A stretch of DNA of 33,346 nt, taken from positions 1 to 33,346 of the forward strand of contig USCH01000014.1 in assembly GCA_900553175.1 (NCBI GenBank), in the 5' to 3' direction. The notes beneath the pieces were generated by a model. The model was not told the origin of the DNA. It was given only the letters and a program-made list of their open reading frames with translations, and searched no databases. The translations under genes and the position numbers were made by a program. Origin of the DNA: an uncultured Alistipes sp. (GTDB lineage: Bacteria; Bacteroidota; Bacteroidia; Bacteroidales; Rikenellaceae). Of this stretch, positions 17,243-26,039 are shown piece after piece. Positions within the stretch are counted from its first letter, which is position 1. Every line of letters begins with the position of its first letter.

Positions 17243-17274
17243 AAAAAAGGTGTCTGCCCCGAAAGGCAGACACC
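17243..17274 (-). terminator. Terminator of the rhamnosidase transcript
   Basis: GGTGTCTGCC at 17249-17258 pairs perfectly with 17265-17274, and on the - strand the stem is followed by six T residues (17248-17243). It lies 66 nt beyond the GH78 stop codon and converges with the + strand terminator at 16608-16646. Confidence 0.9.
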
Positions 17275-17339
17275 CCGCAAAATGCCGCGGTCCCAATCGC
17301 TGTTCCTAACCTTCACACATAACCGCGGCACAGACCGGA

Positions 17340-19964
17340 CTACCACCGAAAGGTATGCGTTCCGGCCTTTAAATCGATCTCCTCTCCGCCGTAACGAAGC
17401 GTCGCCGTGGTGTTGCACGGCACGGTGACCGTGTATTCCACCTGCCCGCCCTTGCGGCGCCACTCGGCGCGGATTTCGCCGCGCACCGAGTCGTAGGAGG
17501 CACGCGCCCAATCCAGTCCCTCGACGAAATGGGGCGCGAAGACGACGTTCGCGAATCCGGGACGCTCGGGATCGCAGTTGATGCCCACGATGTCGTTGAC
17601 ATACCACGCCGCGACGTCGCCCAGGAAGACATGGTTGACCGACGCATCGCGCCACTCGGGCGACAGGGCCCAGGTTTCGGCCAGCGTGGTGAATCCCTGC
17701 TCGACCCACCAGCCCCACGACGGGCACTCCTTCTTGAGCGCCATGCGGGCGGCCGTGTCGGCATGGCCGTAGCGGGTCAGCATGCGCAGCACGGTCTTGC
17801 TGCCGATGGTGCCGAAGTCGAGGAAACAGTCGTTGCCGACGATCATGCGGTCGAGGTTGTCGGCCACACGCTGCGCATCGGCCTCGGGCACGAGGCCCAT
17901 ATAGAGCGCCACGCCCTGCGCCGCCTGCGAACCGTTGGCGTAGAGGCCTTTTTCGGCATCGTAATACTTCGTGTTGATGAGCTCGCGCAGCTGTGCGGCC
18001 TTCTGCTCGTAGCGGCTCGCGTCGCGGCCCAGCAAATGGGCGAAACGGGCCATCAGCTTGTTGTCATAATAGTAGTAGCAGGTCGACGTGTAGTCGGTCG
18101 GGGTCTGCGTGTGGATGAACACCCAGTCGCCGATGCCGTAGGTCACGCAGCCGTCGGCCTCCTCGCGCGTGGCCAGATAGTCGAGGTAGCGCTCGCACAC
18201 GGGCCACATCTTCTCCACGGGGCGCAGGTCGCCCGTGTAGTCGTAGAGCGTCTGCGGAATGATGAACGCCGCTGCGTCCCACACCGGGCCGATCCAGTCG
18301 TCGTAGCCCCAGTCCGACGTGGGGATGATGCCCGAAATGCGGCCTGCGGCGTTCTGGTTGTCGACGAAATCGTCGAGCCACTTCTCGTAGAACGACATGC
18401 CGTCGTAGTTGAGCAGCGCCAGTTCGAGCGCCAGGTAGGCATCGGCGATCCAGCCGTTTTTCTCGCGCTGCGGGCAGTCGGTCGGAATCGAGGTGAGGTT
18501 GTTCAGATAGGTCTGGCGCGTCATCTCCCACACGCGGTCGAACAGCTCGCTCGACGAGGCGAACTCGCCGACCGACTGCACGTCGGTGTGCATGAAGAGG
18601 GCCGTGAGGCTGTTCTTGTCGAGCTTGAGCGGCTCGGACGACGTGAGCTCCACGTAGCGGAAGCCGTGGTAGGTGAAATCGGGCGTCCATACCTCGCGGC
18701 CGCCGCCCCGCAGGATGTAGGTGTCGGTCTGGAAGGCATAGCCGGGCAGCGGCTTGTAGTAGATGTCGAGGTTGCGCATCTCGATGCGGCCCGAGGGCTG
18801 GAGGAACTCGCCATGGACGAACTCGACCTGCGTGCCGCGCTCGCCCTCGACCTCCAGGCGGCAGACGCCCGTGATGTTGGTGCCGAAGTCGAAGACATAG
18901 ACCGTGTCGCCGAACGACTGCACGGCTACGGGCTTCAGTTCGCGCGTGGCACGCACGGCAGGCGCCGTCTGGGCCTTCATGAGCGGCGAGGGTGCCTCGA
19001 CCTCGGAGGCCGGAGCCCACGAGGAATCGTCGAAGCCGGGCTTCTCCCAGCCGTCGATCTCGCGGCGGGCGTCGTAGACGTCGCCGCTGTAGATGTTGTT
19101 CGAGACATAGGGACCGTCGGCCGTCGTGCGCCACGTGCCGTCGGAGCAGACCGTCTCGTGCGTGCCGTCGGCATAGTCGAGGTGCAGCTCGCAGATCATG
19201 CGGGCGCGGTTGCGCCAGCGGGCGTTCTCGAAGTTCCACGTCGCCACGGGCTGGATTTCATTGTAGAATCCGTTGCCCAGCACGGCCGAAAGGACATTCT
19301 CGCCCTTGCGGAGCAGCCGCGTCACGTCGTGCACGGCGTAGAGGTTGCGCTTGTCGTAGTGGGTATAGCCCGGGTCGAGGCGGTTTTCCGACACCGCCTC
19401 GCCGTTCAGACGCGTGCGGGCATAGGCTGCGGCGCTCACATAGAGCCGTGCCGACTGCAGGCCCTTCTTCACCTCGAAGCTCTTGCGCAGCATGGGCGCA
19501 GGGACGTAATCGCGGTCGTGGGCGTCGGTGATCCACACCGCCTGCCACTCGTCGGTCGACAGGATCGCCGTTTCGAACCGGGCGACGGGCGAGGTGAGCC
19601 GCCGTCCTTCGGCATCGGATGCGGTGACCTGCCACCAATAGGGCGTGCGGCTCTTCAGCAGCCCCTCGTCGGGCATCGCCGCGAAGCTGTCGGACGAGGC
19701 GACTTCGCCCGAATCCCACACGTCGGGCGCAGCGAGCGCCTCGGCCGAGGTGGCCACCGCCAGACGATAGGAGGCCTGCACGAAACCGTCGGCGCAATCG
19801 TAGGTCCACGTAAAGCGCGGCGACTGCGTGTCGACCGTCATCGGCGATACGGCGTATTCGCACCGCATGCGGTCGATCGAGGCGCTCCGTCCGCACGCGG
19901 CGAACGCCAGTGCGAGGCACAAGGCCCATCCGAGCCGGGCCAATCTCTTCATTTCGAATTTCAT
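17340..19964 (-). CDS. GH78 alpha-L-rhamnosidase lipoprotein
   Basis: 874-residue inverting alpha-L-rhamnosidase, removing terminal rhamnose from plant or bacterial glycans outside the cytoplasm. The signal ends at a lipobox, AFAAC, with Cys24. Starting at the second Met (MKRLARLG, 19952) would also suit a lipoprotein. Domains follow the GH78 order: N-terminal beta-sandwiches (about 30-430), an (alpha/alpha)6 barrel (about 455-790) and a C-terminal beta domain. DCPQREKNGWIAD gives Asp496, Glu501 and Asp508, the same spacing as the catalytic acid region of characterised GH78 enzymes. TTLAETW supplies the predicted base Glu763. It lies 31 nt downstream of the AraC gene on the same strand, so both are probably one transcript. 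Confidence 0.93.
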   Translation of the reverse strand: MKFEMKRLARLGWALCLALAFAACGRSASIDRMRCEYAVSPMTVDTQSPRFTWTYDCADGFVQASYRLAVATSAEALAAPDVWDSGEVASSDSFAAMPDEGLLKSRTPYWWQVTASDAEGRRLTSPVARFETAILSTDEWQAVWITDAHDRDYVPAPMLRKSFEVKKGLQSARLYVSAAAYARTRLNGEAVSENRLDPGYTHYDKRNLYAVHDVTRLLRKGENVLSAVLGNGFYNEIQPVATWNFENARWRNRARMICELHLDYADGTHETVCSDGTWRTTADGPYVSNNIYSGDVYDARREIDGWEKPGFDDSSWAPASEVEAPSPLMKAQTAPAVRATRELKPVAVQSFGDTVYVFDFGTNITGVCRLEVEGERGTQVEFVHGEFLQPSGRIEMRNLDIYYKPLPGYAFQTDTYILRGGGREVWTPDFTYHGFRYVELTSSEPLKLDKNSLTALFMHTDVQSVGEFASSSELFDRVWEMTRQTYLNNLTSIPTDCPQREKNGWIADAYLALELALLNYDGMSFYEKWLDDFVDNQNAAGRISGIIPTSDWGYDDWIGPVWDAAAFIIPQTLYDYTGDLRPVEKMWPVCERYLDYLATREEADGCVTYGIGDWVFIHTQTPTDYTSTCYYYYDNKLMARFAHLLGRDASRYEQKAAQLRELINTKYYDAEKGLYANGSQAAQGVALYMGLVPEADAQRVADNLDRMIVGNDCFLDFGTIGSKTVLRMLTRYGHADTAARMALKKECPSWGWWVEQGFTTLAETWALSPEWRDASVNHVFLGDVAAWYVNDIVGINCDPERPGFANVVFAPHFVEGLDWARASYDSVRGEIRAEWRRKGGQVEYTVTVPCNTTATLRYGGEEIDLKAGTHTFRW

Positions 19965-19995
19965 CGGATCAGTAATTTAAATTGGTTCGTTGTCG

Positions 19996-20925
19996 TCATT
20001 TTTTCCCGTCGTCCCCGCACGGCTGCGCCGCAGCACCGAAACGCCGCCGGTATTCGATCGGCGTCATCCGCAGGTGGCGCCGGAACATGTTCGAGAAGTA
20101 GGAGGCGTCGCCGCAGTTGAGTCTGAAGGCGATCTCCTTGATGCTCATGGCCGTTCCCGAGAGCAGGCGGCACGCCTCCTGCAAGCGGAGCTCCTGGATG
20201 TAGCGCGCCGGCGAGATGTTCGTGTAGTCGCGGAACATCTTGCGGAACCACGAGTAGCTCATGTTCACGCGCCGCGCCACCTCGTCGGGCGAGATGTTGC
20301 TGTAAAGCTCCTCGCGCATGATGCGGCGCGCCCGGTCGATCTGGCCCACCACGTCGAGCGAGACGAAATGGTGGTTGGCATGGTAGTACATCGCCATGCC
20401 CAGCAGCAGATTGGCGATGCCGGCCAGATACTGCTGGTAGGAGGAGCGCTCGTTTTCGGCCACCTCGATGGCCTTGTCGTAGAGCGCCGTGATCTCCTCG
20501 CGCACGCCGACCCGGTAAATCTCGCGGTGCGAGTCGAAGAAGAAGTAATCGCTGCGGAAGCGGCTGTCGATGTTCGGACCGCCGAAGCCGATCCAGTATT
20601 CGTGCCATCCGGTCTGCCGGTCGGGCATGTAGCTGTGCCAGCGGTTGGGCCGCAGCAGGATCATGTCACCCGCCCCCACTTCGGTCCGCTGCCGGTCGGG
20701 GCCGAAGAAGGTTCCGCGGCCCGAGGTGATGTAGACCAGCTGGTAGCTGTCGAGCATCCGTCCCTTGGCAACATCAAAATAGAAATTCTTAGGATGCCCC
20801 ACCTGCGGCGGATAGGAGGCGTAGCCCGGTTCGACGGTTTCGCTGCCGACGGTGTTGACCGTGATCCCCCACTGGGCATCTTTTTCGCTGCTTACCAGAT
20901 ACTTGTGATAATTCGTCAGCTTCAT
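19996..20925 (-). CDS. AraC-family regulator of the rhamnose genes
   Basis: 309-residue transcription factor. The N-terminal half (about 1-150) looks like a cupin-type sugar-sensing domain, with ITSGRGTFFGPDRQRTEVG and MILLRPNRWHSY. The C-terminal 100 residues form a two-helix-turn-helix AraC domain: VARRVNMSYSWFRKMFRDYT, then IKEIAFRLNCGDASYFSNMF and TPIEYRRRFG. It sits between the rhamnosidase gene and the divergent rhaB, so rhamnose-responsive activation of both sides is the natural inference. The E. coli RhaS/RhaR pair is represented here by one gene, as in known Bacteroides rhamnose loci. Confidence 0.92.
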   Translation of the reverse strand: MKLTNYHKYLVSSEKDAQWGITVNTVGSETVEPGYASYPPQVGHPKNFYFDVAKGRMLDSYQLVYITSGRGTFFGPDRQRTEVGAGDMILLRPNRWHSYMPDRQTGWHEYWIGFGGPNIDSRFRSDYFFFDSHREIYRVGVREEITALYDKAIEVAENERSSYQQYLAGIANLLLGMAMYYHANHHFVSLDVVGQIDRARRIMREELYSNISPDEVARRVNMSYSWFRKMFRDYTNISPARYIQELRLQEACRLLSGTAMSIKEIAFRLNCGDASYFSNMFRRHLRMTPIEYRRRFGAAAQPCGDDGKK

Positions 20926-20962
20926 TGGTTCGATTACTTAACCGGATAAGTATTTCCTCTTA

Positions 20963-20970
20963 CAAATATA
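20963..20970 (-). promoter_or_regulatory. -7 element of the araC-rhamnosidase promoter
   Basis: On the - strand this reads TATATTTG, a perfect match to TAnnTTTG, 38 nt before the AraC start codon. No clear -33 TTTG is present at the right distance, as expected if an activator is needed. The element lies inside the partial palindrome 20960-20975 (TTACA and TGTAA arms). Confidence 0.6.
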
Positions 20971-21066
20971 TGTAAAATTCGCCGATCTTGTTCACTTTCC
21001 CGGACGATTCTTCGGAAGAAAAGTCAAAAAACAACATTCATCCATCACATAGCGATGTCCGTTCCG

Positions 21067-21086
21067 CAAAAAAATGCGTTTTTTTG
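21067..21086 (+). promoter_or_regulatory. A/T inverted repeat upstream of rhaB
   Basis: Seven A residues preceded by C pair with seven T residues followed by G around a TGCG centre, a perfect 8-bp inverted repeat ending 21 nt before the rhaB start. GTATAC follows directly at 21086-21091. No TAnnTTTG match was found for rhaB, so the promoter may be weak and AraC-dependent. An operator role is possible, or a leader hairpin. Confidence 0.4.
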
Positions 21087-21107
21087 TATACGTAAAAAAC
21101 CACATTC

Positions 21108-22589
21108 ATGCAACCCGAACACTTCATCGCATTCGACCTGGGCGCCACGAGCGGCCGGACCATCCTCGGCACCCTCGACGGCGACTCGCTCCGCATGAAG
21201 GAGCTGACCCGTTTCCCCAACCAGGTGCTCCCGATGCAGGGACACGTCCACTGGAATATCTTCTCCCTCTACGAACACCTCTGCGAGGGGCTGCGCGCCG
21301 CAGCCCGCGAAGGGGTCGAAATCCGCTCGATCGGCATCGACACCTGGGGCGTGGACGTCGCCTTCGTCGGCCGCGACGGCTCGCTGCTGGGCATGCCCTA
21401 CGCCTACCGCGACCCGCACACCGAGGGGATGCCCGAAGCCTATTTCGCAGAGGCGATGCCCCGCGACGAGGTATACGCCCGCACAGGCATCCAGATCATG
21501 GACTTCAACACGCTCTACCAGCTCTTCGCGCTGCACCGCGAGGGCTCCTCGCAGCTGGAGGCCGCGCAGCATCTGCTCTTCATGCCCGACGCGCTGTCGT
21601 ATCTGCTCACGGGGCGGATGGTCACCGAATACACCATCGCCTCGACCTCGCAGATGCTGAATCCCCGCACCAAACAGCTGGACGCCGACCTGCTGAAGCC
21701 GACGGGCGTCGCACCCGACCGGTTCCCCGAGGTGGTCATGCCCGGCCATCGCATCGGCACGCTCCGGCCCGAACTGGCCGCAGCCTGCGGACTGCCCGAA
21801 ATTCCGGTGATCGCCGTGGCGGGCCACGACACCGCATCGGCCGTGGCGGCCGTTCCGGCGACGGACGAACGCTTCGCCTACCTCTCGTCGGGCACCTGGT
21901 CGCTCATGGGCATCGAGACCCCCGAGCCGGTGATCGACGAGCGCACCTCCGCCTACAACATCACCAACGAAGGAGGCGTCGAAGGCACGATCCGCCTGCT
22001 GAAGAACATCACGGGCATGTGGCTTCTGGAGCAATGCCTCAAGGAGTGGAAAGCGCAGGGCACGGAGTACACCTATCCGCAGATCGTGGCCCTCGCCGAA
22101 GAGGCCGCGCCGTTCCGCTCGATGATCGACCCCGACGACGCCTCGTTCGCCCACCCCGAAAGCATGGTGGCCGCCATCGAAGCCTACTGCACGCGCACCG
22201 CACAGCCCGTGCCGGGCACGCACGCCGAGTTCATCCGCACGATCTTCGAGAGCCTGGCGCTCAAATACCGCTGCGTCCTGGAGCGCTTCCGCGAAATGGC
22301 TCCGTTCCCCATCGAACGGCTCCACGTCATCGGCGGCGGATCGAAGAACGCGCTGCTCAACCGCTTCACGGCCAACTCGACGGGCATGCCCGTCGTCGCG
22401 GGTCCCTCCGAGGCCACGGCCATCGGCAACATCATGCTTCAGGCCAAAGCGGCGGGGCTGGCCGGATCGCTGGCCGAAATGCGGCAGCTGATCGTCCGCT
22501 GCGTGCCCACGGAGACCTTCATGCCCGACGAGCGCGAAACCTGGGAGGCGGCCTACGCCCGCTTCGAAAAGGTCATCGGCCGGAAATAA
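21108..22589 (+). CDS. rhaB: L-rhamnulokinase
   Basis: 493-residue FGGY-family kinase that converts L-rhamnulose and ATP to rhamnulose 1-phosphate in the cytoplasm. AFDLGATSGRTILG at the N-terminus is the phosphate-1 motif. IGIDTWGVDVAFV, VAVAGHDTASAVAAVP, SSGTWSLMGIE and the C-terminal HVIGGGSKNALLNRF with GPSEATAIGN are characteristic of RhaB. E. coli RhaB is a similar length (489). The ATG at 21108 was chosen because it immediately precedes the kinase motif. It is the first gene of the + strand rhamnose operon, divergent from araC. A 262-nt low-complexity spacer follows before rhaA, unusual for this operon. Confidence 0.96.
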   Translation: MQPEHFIAFDLGATSGRTILGTLDGDSLRMKELTRFPNQVLPMQGHVHWNIFSLYEHLCEGLRAAAREGVEIRSIGIDTWGVDVAFVGRDGSLLGMPYAYRDPHTEGMPEAYFAEAMPRDEVYARTGIQIMDFNTLYQLFALHREGSSQLEAAQHLLFMPDALSYLLTGRMVTEYTIASTSQMLNPRTKQLDADLLKPTGVAPDRFPEVVMPGHRIGTLRPELAAACGLPEIPVIAVAGHDTASAVAAVPATDERFAYLSSGTWSLMGIETPEPVIDERTSAYNITNEGGVEGTIRLLKNITGMWLLEQCLKEWKAQGTEYTYPQIVALAEEAAPFRSMIDPDDASFAHPESMVAAIEAYCTRTAQPVPGTHAEFIRTIFESLALKYRCVLERFREMAPFPIERLHVIGGGSKNALLNRFTANSTGMPVVAGPSEATAIGNIMLQAKAAGLAGSLAEMRQLIVRCVPTETFMPDERETWEAAYARFEKVIGRK

Positions 22590-22851
22590 GCATCGGACCG
22601 GACGGGATTCGGACGGGGAAAGCCGGTCGGCGGGGCGGAAGTCGCGATCGAGCGAAGGCAGAGGCCGCCAAAGGCGGACTTGCCGAACACGAGCGACTGA
22701 AAAAGAACTCAAACCACCCCGGCGCTGAATCGCGCCGCCGCCGGCTCCGGTTCCAATTCCGGTTCCGGTTCCAGCTACAACTCCAACTCCGGCTCCGGCT
22801 CGAATATGAAATTCAAGAAACAACCATAAAAACTCCAAAACATCACTCGTT
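22590..22851. repeat. Low-complexity spacer with ten-hexamer repeat block
   Basis: The rhaB-rhaA gap begins with a G-rich CGGAC-containing stretch (about 22594-22650). At 22741-22800 it holds exactly ten consecutive hexamers of the type CCGGYT or CCAAYT, including CCGGCT, CCGGTT, CCAATT and CCAACT. The order is partly mirrored, starting with CCGGCT-CCGGTT and ending with CCGGCT-CCGGCT. No gene and no convincing terminator were found. The last 50 nt before rhaA are A-rich and lack a TAnnTTTG match. Confidence 0.75.
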
Positions 22852-24111
22852 ATGAAAACCGAACTGATCGAAAAAGCCTACGCCATTGCCAAAGAACGCT
22901 ACGCTGCCGTAGGCGTCGACACCGACGCAGCCATCGAAAAGCTGCGCAACATTCCCATTTCGCTCCACTGCTGGCAGGCCGACGACGTAGCCGGCTTCGA
23001 GAACCGGGGCGGCGACCTCACGGGCGGCATCCAGGCCACGGGCAACTACCCCGGCAAGGCCCGCGACATCGAGGAGCTGCGCGCCGACATTCTGAAGGCC
23101 AAGAGCTACATCCCGGGCAAGCAGCACCGTCTGAACCTGCACGAAATCTACGGCGAATTCGGCGACGAGCAGGTCGACCGCGACCAGGTCGAGCCGCGCC
23201 ACTTCGCAGGCTGGATCGCCTGGGCCAAGGCGAACGGCCTGAAGCTCGACTTCAACTCGACGTCGTTCTCGCATCCCAAGTCGGGCGACCTGTCGCTCTC
23301 GAACCCCGATCCCGAAATCCGCAACTTCTGGATCGAGCACACCAAGCGCTGCCGCGCCATCGCCGAGGAGATGGGCAAGGCGCAGGGCGACCCCTGCATC
23401 ATGAACGTATGGGTGCACGACGGTTCGAAGGACATCACCGTCAACCGCATGAAGTACCGCGAGCTGCTGAAGGATTCGCTCGACAAGATCTTCGAGACGA
23501 AGTACGAGCACATGAAGGACTGCGTGGAGTCGAAGGTCTTCGGCATCGGTCTGGAGAGCTACACCGTGGGGTCGAACGACTTCTACATCGGCTACGCCAC
23601 CAGCCGCGGCAAGATCGTAACCCTCGACACGGGCCACTTCCACCCCACCGAATCGACGGCCGACAAGGTGTCGTCGCTGCTGCTCTTCACGCCCGAGGTC
23701 ATGCTCCACGTCTCGCGCCCCGTGCGCTGGGACTCGGACCACGTGACGATCATGAACGACGACACGCTCGACCTGATGAAGGAGATCGTGCGCTGCGACG
23801 CTCTGGACCGCGTACACATCGGTCTGGACTACTTCGACGCCTCGATCAACCGCATCGGCGCCTACGTCGTCGGCACGCGCGCCACGCAGAAGTGCCTCAT
23901 GCAGGCGCTGCTGGAGCCGCTGGCCAAGCTGCGCGAATACGAGGCTGCCGGCAAGGGCTTCGAGCGTCTGGCCCTGCTGGAGGAGTCGAAATCGCTGCCC
24001 TGGAACGCCGTATGGGACATGTTCTGCATGCAGAGCGGCGTGCCCGTGGGCGAGGAGTTCATCGCCGAAATCCAGCAGTACGAAAAGGAGGTCACCTCGA
24101 AACGCGCCTAA
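22852..24111 (+). CDS. rhaA: L-rhamnose isomerase
   Basis: 419-residue metal-dependent isomerase, the same length as E. coli RhaA, converting L-rhamnose to L-rhamnulose. Signature stretches are ISLHCWQADDVAGFE, GGIQATGNYPGKARD and WVHDGSKDITVNRM. Predicted metal-binding strands are LESYTVGS, TLDTGHFHPTE, RPVRWDSDH and GLDYFDASINRI. All look intact. It is 11 nt before rhaT, so the two are co-transcribed. Some Bacteroidota annotations name this gene rhaI. Confidence 0.97.
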   Translation: MKTELIEKAYAIAKERYAAVGVDTDAAIEKLRNIPISLHCWQADDVAGFENRGGDLTGGIQATGNYPGKARDIEELRADILKAKSYIPGKQHRLNLHEIYGEFGDEQVDRDQVEPRHFAGWIAWAKANGLKLDFNSTSFSHPKSGDLSLSNPDPEIRNFWIEHTKRCRAIAEEMGKAQGDPCIMNVWVHDGSKDITVNRMKYRELLKDSLDKIFETKYEHMKDCVESKVFGIGLESYTVGSNDFYIGYATSRGKIVTLDTGHFHPTESTADKVSSLLLFTPEVMLHVSRPVRWDSDHVTIMNDDTLDLMKEIVRCDALDRVHIGLDYFDASINRIGAYVVGTRATQKCLMQALLEPLAKLREYEAAGKGFERLALLEESKSLPWNAVWDMFCMQSGVPVGEEFIAEIQQYEKEVTSKRA

Positions 24112-24122
24112 ACCGCTGAATC

Positions 24123-25157
24123 ATGGAAATCGTCATCGGACTTCTCATCATCGCCGTCGGCTCGTTCTGCCAGTCGTCGTGCTATGTGCCGATCAATAAG
24201 GTGAAAGAGTGGTCCTGGGAGAGCTTCTGGCTCACCCAGGGCCTTTTCGCCTGGCTCGTCTTCCCGCTTCTGGGCGCCCTGCTGGCCGTGCCCGAGGGGC
24301 ATTCGCTCTTCGAGCTGTTCACGTCCGAAAACTCGTTCAAGATCGGCATGACCATCCTCTTCGGCATCCTGTGGGGCGTCGGGGGTCTGACCTTCGGACT
24401 TTCGATGCGCTACCTGGGCGTGGCGCTCGGACAGTCCATCTCGCTGGGCACCTGCGCCGGTCTGGGCACGATCCTCGGCCCGGTCATGCTGCACCTCTTC
24501 TATCCCGAAGCGGGGCACCTCGAGAAGCTGACCGCCTCGGTGGTCATCGGCGTGGTCGTCACGCTCGTCGGCATCTCGATCATCGGCATCGCCGGCAACA
24601 TGAAAGCCGCATCGCTCTCCGAGGAGGAGAAGCGCGCCGCGGTCAAGGACTTCAACTTCCCCAAGGGCATCGCCATCGCGCTGCTGGCCGGCGTGATGAG
24701 CGCCTGCTTCAACGTGGGTCTGGAGTTCGGCGGCAGCCTCCACTTCGACCAGACGCCCGACCTCTTCAAGACGCTGCCCGGCACGCTGCTGGTGACTTTC
24801 GGAGGCTTCCTGACCAACGCCGTCTACTGCTTCTACCAGAACACGCGCAACAAGACGTGGGGCGACTACGCGAAACGCTCGCTCTGGGCCAACAACCTCT
24901 TCTTCTGCGCCCTGGCCGGCGTGCTGTGGTACTCGCAGTTCTTCGGTCTGAGCCTCGGGAAAGGGATGCTCACCGGCTCGCCCACGCTGACGACCTTCGC
25001 CTTCTGCATCCTCATGGCCCTCAATGTCACCTTCTCCAACGTCTGGGGCATCATCCTCAAGGAGTGGAAAGGGTGCTCGAAGAAGACCATCGCCGTGCTG
25101 GTGGCGGGCATCGTCGTGCTGATCGTCTCGACGTTCGTGCCCGAACTGCTGAAATAA
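24123..25157 (+). CDS. rhaT: L-rhamnose/proton symporter
   Basis: 344-residue inner-membrane transporter of the RhaT family, the same length as the E. coli protein. It is hydrophobic throughout, with about ten predicted membrane helices. QSSCYVPINKVKEWSWESFW, ILWGVGGLTFGLSMRYLG and QSISLGTCAGLGTI near the N-terminus are strongly RhaT-like. It would bring rhamnose released by the GH78 enzyme into the cytoplasm. It starts 11 nt after rhaA and is followed by a 67-nt gap to rhaD. Confidence 0.95.
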   Translation: MEIVIGLLIIAVGSFCQSSCYVPINKVKEWSWESFWLTQGLFAWLVFPLLGALLAVPEGHSLFELFTSENSFKIGMTILFGILWGVGGLTFGLSMRYLGVALGQSISLGTCAGLGTILGPVMLHLFYPEAGHLEKLTASVVIGVVVTLVGISIIGIAGNMKAASLSEEEKRAAVKDFNFPKGIAIALLAGVMSACFNVGLEFGGSLHFDQTPDLFKTLPGTLLVTFGGFLTNAVYCFYQNTRNKTWGDYAKRSLWANNLFFCALAGVLWYSQFFGLSLGKGMLTGSPTLTTFAFCILMALNVTFSNVWGIILKEWKGCSKKTIAVLVAGIVVLIVSTFVPELLK

Positions 25158-25224
25158 TCATTTGCGAGCCGCAGCCCCTGCCCCCGCGGAGGACTGCTTT
25201 TTCACTTTTAACTCTACGAAAAAC

Positions 25225-26028
25225 ATGAAATCCATACTCGAAAACCGCCCCGAACTGGCCGCCCGCATCGCCGATGTGGCCGAAGTGGCGGGCTACCTCT
25301 GGCAGAAAGGCTGGGCCGAACGCAACGGCGGCAACATCACGGTGAACATCACCGACTGCGTGGACGATGCGATCCGGGCCCTGCCGCCCATCGGCGAAGT
25401 CACGCCCATCGGCATGACGCTGCCCCACCTGAAGGGCTGCTACTTCTACTGCAAGGGAACCAACCGGCGCATGCGCGACCTCGCGCGCCGTCCGATGGAC
25501 AACGGCTCGGTCATCCGCATTCTGGACGACTGCGCCTCCTACGTGATGATCGCCGACAACCCCGTGCGCCCCACCTCGGAGCTGCCGTCGCATCTCTCGA
25601 TGCACGACCAGATGATCGCCTCGGGCAACGGCTATACGGCAGCCATCCACACCCACCCGATCGACCTGGTGGCCATGAGCCACAATCCGGAATTCCTCGA
25701 AAAGGACGTGCTCACCAACCTGCTCTGGTCGATGATCCCCGAAACGCGGGCCTTCTGCCCCAAGGGACTCGGCATCGTGCCCTACAAGATGCCCTCGTCG
25801 CTCGAACTGGCTCAGGCCACGATCGAACAGCTGCGCGAATACGACGTGGTGATGTGGGAGAAACACGGCGTCTGCGCCGTGGGCAAGGACGTCATGGAGG
25901 CCTTCGACCAGATCGACGTGCTTTCGAAATCGGCCCAGATCTACCTCACGGCCAAGTCCATGGGATTCACCCCCACCGGCACCACGCAGGAGCAGATGGA
26001 CCAGCTCAAACAAGCCTTCAACCTCTGA
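25225..26028 (+). CDS. rhaD: L-rhamnulose-1-phosphate aldolase
   Basis: 267-residue class II zinc aldolase that splits rhamnulose 1-phosphate into DHAP and L-lactaldehyde. The ATG at 25225 was chosen. An in-frame ATG at 25162 would add 21 unrelated residues translated from the GC-rich spacer, and the shorter form matches E. coli RhaD (274). AERNGGNITVNI is the N-terminal motif. Zinc ligands are His142 and His144 in AAIHTHPID and His214 in WEKHG, with catalytic Glu119 in PTSELPSH. These fall within two residues of the E. coli positions. No lactaldehyde reductase gene is present in the window. The next gene starts 11 nt later. Confidence 0.95.
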   Translation: MKSILENRPELAARIADVAEVAGYLWQKGWAERNGGNITVNITDCVDDAIRALPPIGEVTPIGMTLPHLKGCYFYCKGTNRRMRDLARRPMDNGSVIRILDDCASYVMIADNPVRPTSELPSHLSMHDQMIASGNGYTAAIHTHPIDLVAMSHNPEFLEKDVLTNLLWSMIPETRAFCPKGLGIVPYKMPSSLELAQATIEQLREYDVVMWEKHGVCAVGKDVMEAFDQIDVLSKSAQIYLTAKSMGFTPTGTTQEQMDQLKQAFNL

Positions 26029-26039
26029 AAACCGACCTC

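Noticed and set aside
16636..17322. Several overlapping open frames on both strands across the purine-rich repeats
   Set aside because: Stops are absent simply because T is scarce. The translations are low-complexity Arg/Gly/Glu or Ser/Pro repeats, different in each frame, with no start context.
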